From positions 1 to 11,543 of the forward strand of contig CAMOXE010000029.1 of assembly GCA_946628865.1 (NCBI GenBank): a DNA stretch of 11,543 bases, written 5' to 3'. How positions within the stretch are numbered: position 1 is the stretch's first letter; each line of letters opens with the position of its first letter. The notes under the pieces were generated by a model that saw only the letters and a list, made by a program, of their open reading frames with translations, did not search any database and was not told the origin of the DNA. Of this stretch, positions 1 to 5,587 are shown one piece after another. The DNA comes from an uncultured Clostridia bacterium (lineage in GTDB: Bacteria > Bacillota > Clostridia > Christensenellales > Borkfalkiaceae). The position numbers and the translations under genes were made by a program.

Positions 1-672
1 AGAGAACTCATCGCGCTTTATTCCGCAAAGAAATTTTCGCCGAGCGAAATAGCGGATTATTACTCCGACAAGGCGCGTATCGTCGAACTTGCGTACAAGA
101 TCGACCGCGAACTCTCGGTTTATCGCGCGGTTATAGACCCCGTAGTAGAAAACTACGTCTACCCGTGGGTAAACAAGGGTTACGACGAGGAAACGCTGCT
201 TTTTATCGCGAATTATTTATTCAAGAAAAACCGTTGTTCGCTCGAAGAAATGGACGACACGATAGAAAAACTCTACAAAAAGGGACTTGTAACGCTCAAC
301 TCGATAGTCGAACATCTCAAAGCGGTAAGCAAAGAGGACGAATTTATAAAGGAGATACTTTCCGCGCTTTCGCTGTCGCGTAAGCCGACCGAGTGGGACA
401 GAGAAAATTTAAAAACCTGGCGGAGTTGGAACTTCTCCGACGAAATGATAATAAAAGCCGCTTACGTCTCCGCGGGCAAAAGCCCCGCATACATAAACGC
501 GGTCTTGTCCGCCTGGAAGGCGCAGGGAATATTCTCCCCCGAACAGATAAAGAACGAAAAGCCCGCGACGGGCAAAAGCGGAAAAATCTCGACTTTCGAC
601 TTAAACACCCGAAAGTACACCAAAGAAGAACTCGATTCGCTTATCGTCGACATAGACGATATAGATTTATAG
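1..672 (+). CDS. DnaD-domain replication initiation protein, 3' part (5' end outside window)
   Basis: The frame is open from base 1 to a TAG stop, giving 223 visible residues; the start lies upstream of the window. Two tandem DnaB_2/DnaD-type helical modules can be made out. The first spans roughly residues 40-108 (...ENYVYPWVNKGYDEE..., then IANYLFKKNRCSLEEMDD). The second spans roughly 115-180 and ends in YINAVLSAW (residues 164-172), which fits the YxxxI/VxxxW signature of DnaD C-terminal domains that contributes to single-stranded DNA binding. The acidic tail (DIDDIDL) is typical of a gene end. In Firmicutes, DnaD/DnaB proteins remodel origin DNA and help recruit the replicative helicase in the cytoplasm. 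The next gene is a helicase-loader ATPase only 7 bp downstream, a common clostridial pairing. An ATG at 250 exists, but homology-like sequence continues upstream of it, so it is not the start. The family call is firm; the exact orthology (DnaD or DnaB) is not resolved. Confidence 0.88.
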   Translation, partial: RELIALYSAKKFSPSEIADYYSDKARIVELAYKIDRELSVYRAVIDPVVENYVYPWVNKGYDEETLLFIANYLFKKNRCSLEEMDDTIEKLYKKGLVTLNSIVEHLKAVSKEDEFIKEILSALSLSRKPTEWDRENLKTWRSWNFSDEMIIKAAYVSAGKSPAYINAVLSAWKAQGIFSPEQIKNEKPATGKSGKISTFDLNTRKYTKEELDSLIVDIDDIDL

Positions 673-679
673 GAGCGTT

Positions 680-1612
680 ATGGGATACGAAAAATTTTAT
701 TCGGCAGCCGAAGCGCATTACTCCAAACTGAGACGGGAAAACTCCGCGAAGGCGGATTACTATCTCGGCATTTTACATTCCGACGAAAAATATTTATCGG
801 CGTATAACGCGTATAACGCCGCGCGGTTCGATCTTTTTAAAGCGAAACGCGACGGTTCGACCGCAAAAATCGCCGAACTCAACGAAAAAATAGAGGCGCT
901 TAAGTCCGAAATGCGCAGGATTAAAGCCGAGAAAAAAATCGACGACGGTATGCTTTTACCGCATTATTCCTGCGCGTATTGTAAGGACACAGGCGTCACT
1001 TCAGACGGCAAATTCTGCTCGTGCTATAAAAAATTCGTTCAAGGCGAAGTACTGCGGACGCTCGGCTTGACCGAACGCGTCTACCCCGATTACGACGATC
1101 TTGCGAAAGAGAGCGAAAACAGACTCGACGCGATTTACGAAAAAATGCGGAATTATATCGAAAAATTCCCGAACTCGAAGTCTCCGCTCGTTATTTCCGG
1201 CGAAGTGGGCGTCGGCAAAAGCATGCTCGCGCTCTCTACCGCAGGTAAAATTGCGGAAAAAGGCTATAACGTTATTTTCCTTACCGCTTACGAACTCCAC
1301 GCCGTGTTTTTGAAATACGCCTCCGCGCCTTTCGGAGAAAAAGACGTATACGTCGAAACGTTGACGGATTGCGATTTGCTCGTTATAGACGATCTCGGCT
1401 GCGAACCTCTGCTCGGCAACGTCAGTCTGCAATGCCTTTACGGCGTTATAAACGAGCGCTCGGCAAATTCAAAGCCTTTCATAATCACGACTAATCTGAC
1501 GGGCGATATGATAGCCGAAAGATACGGCGAAGTCCTGTTTTCGAGAATATTCAACAAGCGCAGCGGCGTTGAAATTCGGATTTCCGGCAAAGACCTCAGA
1601 TTGAAAAAATGA
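680..1612 (+). CDS. dnaC: DnaC/DnaI-type helicase loader AAA+ ATPase
   Basis: This 310-residue protein has the layout of Gram-positive helicase loaders (DnaI in Bacillus, usually named DnaC in Clostridia). A charged helical N-terminal part (about 1-90) is followed by a cysteine cluster, C98-x2-C101 and C113-x-C115, which probably binds zinc. The AAA+ domain follows: Walker A GEVGVGKS (174-181), Walker B LLVIDD (233-238), sensor-1 region IITTN (268-272) and a candidate arginine finger at R289 in LFSRI. Such proteins use ATP to load the hexameric replicative helicase on DNA opened by DnaA and DnaD. The ATG at 680 is supported by AGGAG at 671-675, which overlaps the TAG stop of the DnaD-like gene (670-672). 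Translation of the two genes is therefore probably coupled, although the 4-nt spacer is short. IstB-type transposon ATPases are related, but no transposase is nearby and the cysteine cluster favours the replication role. Confidence 0.9.
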   Translation: MGYEKFYSAAEAHYSKLRRENSAKADYYLGILHSDEKYLSAYNAYNAARFDLFKAKRDGSTAKIAELNEKIEALKSEMRRIKAEKKIDDGMLLPHYSCAYCKDTGVTSDGKFCSCYKKFVQGEVLRTLGLTERVYPDYDDLAKESENRLDAIYEKMRNYIEKFPNSKSPLVISGEVGVGKSMLALSTAGKIAEKGYNVIFLTAYELHAVFLKYASAPFGEKDVYVETLTDCDLLVIDDLGCEPLLGNVSLQCLYGVINERSANSKPFIITTNLTGDMIAERYGEVLFSRIFNKRSGVEIRISGKDLRLKK

Positions 1613-1673
1613 TTAGCAACTTAAGTGCAACGTTTTATTTTAACTAAATAAACCTATGGTTTTTTAAAATCAT

Positions 1674-1709
1674 AAAAGCGACCTCGCGCCGAAACGCAAG
1701 GTCGCTTTT
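1674..1709. terminator. Bidirectional intrinsic terminator between converging genes
   Basis: An 11-bp perfect inverted repeat, AAAAGCGACCT (1674-1684) and AGGTCGCTTTT (1699-1709), encloses a 14-nt loop. It lies between the convergent helicase-loader and protease genes. On each strand the stem ends in CTTTT and is followed by T-rich sequence, so it can serve both transcripts. A second small hairpin (AAACC-TAT-GGTTT, 1650-1662) lies between it and the helicase-loader gene, too weak to call separately. Confidence 0.85.
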
Positions 1710-1724
1710 GATTATTGTCGGATA

Positions 1725-3167
1725 TTAAGCGACGGCAACTATATCTTCAACCCTTACGACGTACTCGTTTGTCGTGATTTCTTCTCCGTCGCGGTCTACT
1801 TTAAAACCTATTCTATCGCCCGAGCGTATGCCGAGCAAAGCGTCCCCGATATGAAATAATCGACTTATAGAAAGGCTTTCGCCGTTTATAAGAAATTCTT
1901 TTATCACGTCGCCTTTTAAAATATCAATCTTTGAAATTATCGAATTTTCGATGACGGCGTCTACCGTTACGTCCTCGACGATACGACCTTGATCTGTTTT
2001 TGCGTCGTAGACGAATTTTGAATTTTTACTGACGACCGTTACGCCCAACGTTATTTTTTTAACGCTTTTACAATCGACGCTCGCGTAGTGCATTATATTT
2101 TCGACCGTACCCGCAACTATCGGAAGCGGCACGGCATAGTTTACGTTCTGATCGTTGCCGTCGCCGGCATTTGTAATTCCTATAAGTTTTCCGTCGGCAT
2201 TAAACAGTCCGCCGCCCGAACTTCCGCTGTAAATGGAAGTGTCTATCCTTATCGAGCGGTAAGAACGCGCCGTTCCGTCTACCGAAAGCGTTATATATTC
2301 GTTGTCTACGCTTACTATTCCGCGGGTAACGCTTATACCCTCGCTTTCGGGATTACCTATCGCTATCGCGGTTTCGCCTACCGAATACCCGTCGGCGAAT
2401 TCCGCCGCCAAGACCGACGGATTTACGCTTTTAACGCGCGAGGTTTCCGCCCTGACGAGCGCAATGTCCGAAGTCGCCGAACCCCCGACGTACTCGCAGT
2501 CTATCGCATAATCGCCGTAGTCGTATACTGTGCAGCCGTTTTCGTCTTTTTCCTGAGTGGCGATCGGAACGCCCTCGCTCCCGTACAGATAACAAGTTAT
2601 TTTCTTGGCTATTTTGTCCTCTTCCACGGCGGACTTGTCGTAAATAACGTGGAAATTGGTTATCAGGTAGGTATAATCGTCGTCGACGCGGTATACGACA
2701 GCAGAGCCGCTGTACATTGCGGTTACCAGCATAGGCGCGGCGGAAGATATTCTGTATTCGGTAAACTCAGTAAATACTTTCGCGCTTGATAATAGCGCAG
2801 AATTTATCGCGGCGGTATCCGAAGATTGCGAAGCGGCGGAAAAAGTCTTTAAAAACTCGTCGAAATTTCCGTCGGGGTGCAACTCGATATATTTCGCATA
2901 CAATTCGTCTACGCTGAGGCTTTCGGCGTCCTTTCCGTCTTTACCGTCCTTTCCGTTGGTTACCGTCAACGAAGATACGCTCCCGTCCGAGTACTTTATT
3001 TCGTAAACGTCGTTTAAGCCTTCCGTGTCGATTTTTTCAATTGAAACGACCGTGACGTTTTTTGTCGGCGTTATGACGCCCGAACAGCCCGCAAGGCAGA
3101 TCATCGCCGCAATTAGTGCGGCTATAGTGCAATAAACACGCTTTTTAATTTTTATTATCTTTTTCAT
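1725..3167 (-). CDS. Secreted lipoprotein, trypsin/HtrA-like serine protease
   Basis: The 480-residue protein starts with a lysine-rich n-region and hydrophobic core ending in the lipobox LAGC, so Cys28 is the probable lipidated residue on the outer face of the membrane. Next come a small domain (about 38-70, ...YEIKYSDGSVSSLTV) and a short collagen-like run, GKDGKDGKD (72-80). The trypsin-like domain spans about 145-360. The visible triad is His173 (TNFHVI), Asp234 (SDIALV) and Ser317 (GSSGG), with HtrA-like elements AIGNPES and VTRGIVS. The last 110 residues (from about 371) resemble a degenerate PDZ domain (RSGDRIGFKV near 448-457), as in HtrA/DegP proteases. The gene stands alone, with an apparent terminator beyond its stop. 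No good Shine-Dalgarno sits at the usual distance: GGAG lies 14 nt before the ATG. No clear promoter was recognised in the 119 bp upstream. The protease class is well supported; its substrate is unknown. Confidence 0.88.
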   Translation of the reverse strand: MKKIIKIKKRVYCTIAALIAAMICLAGCSGVITPTKNVTVVSIEKIDTEGLNDVYEIKYSDGSVSSLTVTNGKDGKDGKDAESLSVDELYAKYIELHPDGNFDEFLKTFSAASQSSDTAAINSALLSSAKVFTEFTEYRISSAAPMLVTAMYSGSAVVYRVDDDYTYLITNFHVIYDKSAVEEDKIAKKITCYLYGSEGVPIATQEKDENGCTVYDYGDYAIDCEYVGGSATSDIALVRAETSRVKSVNPSVLAAEFADGYSVGETAIAIGNPESEGISVTRGIVSVDNEYITLSVDGTARSYRSIRIDTSIYSGSSGGGLFNADGKLIGITNAGDGNDQNVNYAVPLPIVAGTVENIMHYASVDCKSVKKITLGVTVVSKNSKFVYDAKTDQGRIVEDVTVDAVIENSIISKIDILKGDVIKEFLINGESLSISRLFHIGDALLGIRSGDRIGFKVDRDGEEITTNEYVVRVEDIVAVA

Positions 3168-3230
3168 ACGCTATTATTTTACTCCGCTTTGAAATATTTA
3201 TCGACAGATTGAACTTATATTTGAATTTAT

Positions 3231-3247
3231 TTAATCCATGGACTTAA
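3231..3247. repeat. Near-perfect palindrome upstream of the protease gene
   Basis: TTAATCCATGGACTTAA has a perfect 8-bp palindromic core (TCCATGGA), and TTAA on each side is also symmetric apart from one extra C on the right. It lies about 65 bp before the protease ATG, in the only stretch available for that gene's promoter. It could be a protein-binding site, but one copy alone does not show that. Confidence 0.3.
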
Positions 3248-3270
3248 TACACGCCGAATCACTGCCTCTA

Positions 3271-3297
3271 AACAAAACGCAGTCCTTTAAAGAACTG
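3271..3297 (-). terminator. Weak intrinsic terminator overlapping the folA stop codon
   Basis: On the minus strand, CAGTTCTTTAAAGGACTG (3297 down to 3280) can fold into a 7-bp stem, with one G-U pair and a UUAA loop, followed by the T-rich tail CGTTTTGTT. The TAA stop of folA (3289-3287) lies inside the stem. The position, at the end of the six-gene run and before the protease gene, fits a terminator. The stem is short and AU-rich, so termination may be partial and some readthrough into the protease gene is possible. Confidence 0.45.
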
Positions 3298-3790
3298 ACG
3301 TCGATTTGTTTTTATAGGTTGTGAATTTTATCTCGTAGCCGCCGTCTATTATCGGCTCACTCTCGAAAACGCAGTCAAACGAGGCGCTATCGTCTAAGTT
3401 CTCGTAAAAGACCTCGGCGTTTCCGTCGGCGCTTACCTTGGTAACGAAAACCTCGTCGCAATACGGCAACATCGATTTATAGAACATCGCCCCGCCTATA
3501 ACGAAAACTTCGCCATCTTCTTTTTTTATTTCGGAAAGCATTTCGTCCATCGTATAAACGACGACTACGTCGTCGCGCTTAACGCCCTCGGGACAAATCA
3601 CGATATTCTTTCTGCCTTTAAGAGGTTTTCCGTCGGGAAAGGACAATAAAGTGTTATACCCCATACAAACGGTCTTTCCCATCGTCTTTTCTTTAAAAAA
3701 CCGCATGTCGCGCGGGATAGAAAACAGCAAGCCGTTTTTCTTGCCTATTCCCCATTTTTCGTCTACGGCGACGATTGCTTTTACCGTCAT
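3287..3790 (-). CDS. folA: Dihydrofolate reductase
   Basis: This 167-residue cytoplasmic enzyme has the usual DHFR length. It would reduce 7,8-dihydrofolate to tetrahydrofolate with NADPH, recycling the dihydrofolate made by ThyA. Visible family features are IVAVDEKWGIGKKNG at the N-terminus, the catalytic acid Asp28 in IPRDMRFFK, the cofactor-site segment MGYNT (43-47), GRKNIV (59-64) and VIGGAMFY (97-104). Compared with E. coli DHFR, the Trp22 position is Phe23 and the Arg44 position, which contacts the NADPH phosphate, is Tyr45. The ATG overlaps the thyA TGA stop (ATGA, 4-bp overlap). A strong GGAGG (3798-3802) lies 7 nt upstream, inside the last thyA codons, so the two genes are translationally linked. 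It is the last gene of the six-gene run. The call is confident despite the divergent active-site positions. Confidence 0.93.
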   Translation of the reverse strand: MTVKAIVAVDEKWGIGKKNGLLFSIPRDMRFFKEKTMGKTVCMGYNTLLSFPDGKPLKGRKNIVICPEGVKRDDVVVVYTMDEMLSEIKKEDGEVFVIGGAMFYKSMLPYCDEVFVTKVSADGNAEVFYENLDDSASFDCVFESEPIIDGGYEIKFTTYKNKSTSVL

Positions 3791-4617
3791 ACCGCAACCT
3801 CCAACTTTCCGGATAGCGGAGTCGCCTCGTAGCCCTCTAAGGCAAAGTCCTCGACTTTAAAGTCGTAAAAATCTTTCACTTCGGGGTTGATGACGAGTTT
3901 CGGCGCGGGGTATTCGGGGTTTTTAAGCATTTCCTTTACGAAAGGTATATGTCTGTCGTAGATATGCGCGTCGGCAATGACGTGTACCAGTTCGCCGACT
4001 TTAAACCCGCAGGAGATCGCGAACATATGAAGTAGCACCGCATACTGCATTACGTTCCAGTTGTTGGCCACCGCCATATCGTTGGAACGCTGATTCAAAA
4101 TACCGTTTAATCTATCGCCTGTAACGTTAAACGTCATCGAATACGCGCAAGGATACAAATTCATTTCATGAAGGTCTTGGAAGGTGTATATATTCGTCAT
4201 AATTCTTCTTGAGGCGGGGTTGTTTTTTAAATCGAACAACACTCTGTCCACTTGGTCGAACTCACCCTCTTTGTATTTGTGTTTTACGCCGAGTTGATAG
4301 CCGTACGCCTTGCCGATAGTTCCGTCGTCGCCCGCCCAACTATCCCATATATGCGAGTGAAGATCTGAGATTTTATTGGATTTTTTCTGCCAGATCCATA
4401 AAATTTCGTCAACCGCGTTTTTAAAGCCTTGCTTTCTTATCGTCATTATCGGGAACTCCTTTGAAAGGTCGTAACGATTGACGAGACAGAATTTTTTCAC
4501 GGTATGAGCGGGCGTTCCGTCAAGCCATTTGGGGCGAACGTCCTTATCCGTGTCCCAAACGCCGTTACTTAAAATTTCCTCTACGTTTTGCTTAAAGACT
4601 TTATCTGCGTAACTCAT
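3787..4617 (-). CDS. thyA: Thymidylate synthase (ThyA type)
   Basis: The 276-residue cytoplasmic enzyme converts dUMP and 5,10-methylenetetrahydrofolate to dTMP and dihydrofolate. The catalytic cysteine is Cys157 in LYPCAYS. Substrate-binding elements follow in the family order: QRSND (176-180, R177 and D180), an Asn in NNWN (N188) and the HIY motif (218-220). Like some Firmicutes and phage enzymes, it has PCAY rather than the PCH of E. coli ThyA, and NNWN rather than LPFN. It is not a flavin-dependent ThyX, which lacks this architecture. A strong purine-rich ribosome site, GAGGGGG, stands about 5 nt before the ATG. The gene follows the SDR gene after 15 bp and overlaps folA by 4 bp. The thyA-folA pair closes the folate cycle: each turn of ThyA makes dihydrofolate that FolA must reduce. 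Confidence 0.95.
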   Translation of the reverse strand: MSYADKVFKQNVEEILSNGVWDTDKDVRPKWLDGTPAHTVKKFCLVNRYDLSKEFPIMTIRKQGFKNAVDEILWIWQKKSNKISDLHSHIWDSWAGDDGTIGKAYGYQLGVKHKYKEGEFDQVDRVLFDLKNNPASRRIMTNIYTFQDLHEMNLYPCAYSMTFNVTGDRLNGILNQRSNDMAVANNWNVMQYAVLLHMFAISCGFKVGELVHVIADAHIYDRHIPFVKEMLKNPEYPAPKLVINPEVKDFYDFKVEDFALEGYEATPLSGKLEVAV

Positions 4618-4632
4618 TTTATCCCCCTCGCA

Positions 4633-5415
4633 TTAAAATGCGTCTTTAGATTTTTTGCTCCAGTTTTTCGCGACGTAACCGCACTTTATCGCGTTCGGCG
4701 CAAGTTTCTCAATAGCGTAAACGAATTTGTTGAACGCGCCCGGAATTACCAGCCTTTTGTTGCGGTTAAGCCCCTTTATCGCCTTTTTGACGACGTATTC
4801 GGCGGGCTTTGACGATAACCGACCTGTAAAACCCTGTATTTCTATATCTCGTATTATGTCCTCACGCGTCGGTATTCCGCCGGGAGCGAGAATAGTTATC
4901 TTTAAGTCTTTATATTCGTACCTAAGCGACGTGAAAAAATTGATGAGCGCGGCTTTCGTAGCCGAATATATGGCGAAGTACGGCATCGGAAGAGTTCCGC
5001 TCATGCTCGACACCGTCAAAATTTTAAAATTCTCCGACCTGTAACTAAGCGCGAAATGCGTTATCGAAAGCGTAGCCTCTAAGTTTACGCGGACTTGGAA
5101 AACTATCTTTTCGTCCGTATACTCGCCGAAAGGCTTTTGCGTATCCACACCGGCGACGTTATATAACGCGCCGAATTTATCCCCCGTCTCGCCGAACTTC
5201 TTATAAAACTCTCTGCGGGAGGTTTCGTCCGTCAGGTCGAGCGGGTAATACGCTATCTCGCCCTTTTTGCCACCGCGATACAACTCGTCGCGCAGGGCTT
5301 TTAACTTCTCCTCACTTCTACCCGTCAGATAGAGATTGTCGCCGCCGTTATACAATTCTTTGCAAAACGCCTTGCCGAGTCCTCCGGTCGCTCCGGTTAC
5401 CAAAGTATATACCAT
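4633..5415 (-). CDS. Short-chain dehydrogenase/reductase (SDR), substrate unknown
   Basis: A 260-residue classical SDR with a Rossmann fold. Visible motifs are the dinucleotide loop TGATGGLG (7-14), LDL (59-61) near the adenine site, NVAG (86-89, usually NNAG), Asn111 and the catalytic Ser137, Tyr150 and Lys154 (YSATK), followed by APGGIPT (177-183). It should be an NAD(P)H-dependent oxidoreductase acting on a carbonyl or alcohol. The sequence alone does not give the substrate. The start was placed at the ATG at 5415, directly before VYTLVTG, with AGGG about 5 nt upstream. A longer in-frame start at 5547 would add 44 basic residues lying wholly over the DUF896 gene and is rejected. The gene begins 13 bp after the DUF896 stop and ends 15 bp before thyA, so it is almost surely co-transcribed. 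A pteridine or folate role is suggested only by context and is speculative. Confidence 0.88.
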   Translation of the reverse strand: MVYTLVTGATGGLGKAFCKELYNGGDNLYLTGRSEEKLKALRDELYRGGKKGEIAYYPLDLTDETSRREFYKKFGETGDKFGALYNVAGVDTQKPFGEYTDEKIVFQVRVNLEATLSITHFALSYRSENFKILTVSSMSGTLPMPYFAIYSATKAALINFFTSLRYEYKDLKITILAPGGIPTREDIIRDIEIQGFTGRLSSKPAEYVVKKAIKGLNRNKRLVIPGAFNKFVYAIEKLAPNAIKCGYVAKNWSKKSKDAF

Positions 5416-5428
5416 AACTGCCCTGCCG

Positions 5429-5587
5429 TCAATTCTTTTTCGGCGGCTCGCCGAGTTGAGCGCGAAGATTGCCCAAAACGCTGTCGATATACTCGCGCCT
5501 GAGTTTTGCCTGCTCTTCTTTTTCCGCCTCGGTAAGCCCCTCTTCACGCTGTTTTTTAGCGAGAAAATTTATCCTTTCTATATCCAT
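5429..5587 (-). CDS. DUF896 (YnzC-like) small protein
   Basis: A 52-residue protein beginning MDIERINFLAKKQ and continuing with a Glu/Lys-rich helical segment (EGLTEAEKEEQAKLRREYI). This is the signature of the DUF896/YnzC family of small cytoplasmic Firmicutes proteins, two-helix proteins of uncertain function. Its ATG shares one base with the pheT stop (TAATG at 5589-5585), and no Shine-Dalgarno is visible before it. Translation therefore probably starts by re-initiation of ribosomes that finish pheT. The same frame stays open upstream to an ATG at 5815, but those 76 extra residues are arginine-rich antisense-frame sequence within pheT and are not part of the gene. The SDR gene follows after 13 bp. 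The family call is good; no function can be given. Confidence 0.85.
   Translation of the reverse strand: MDIERINFLAKKQREEGLTEAEKEEQAKLRREYIDSVLGNLRAQLGEPPKKN

Noticed and set aside
680..1612. IstB-type transposon ATPase instead of helicase loader
   Set aside because: There is no IstA-type transposase or terminal inverted repeat nearby, the gene follows a DnaD-domain gene, and it has the N-terminal cysteine cluster of helicase loaders.
2088..2789. A 233-codon open frame on the plus strand within the protease gene
   Set aside because: It is antisense to the catalytic domain, and its composition (Arg, Tyr, Val) is that of a shadow frame. No ribosome site or family motif is present.
5416..5547. 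N-terminal extension of the SDR protein to an upstream ATG
   Set aside because: The 44 residues are basic and low-quality, lie entirely over the DUF896 gene, and precede the standard SDR beginning VYTLVTG, which has its own ATG and ribosome site.
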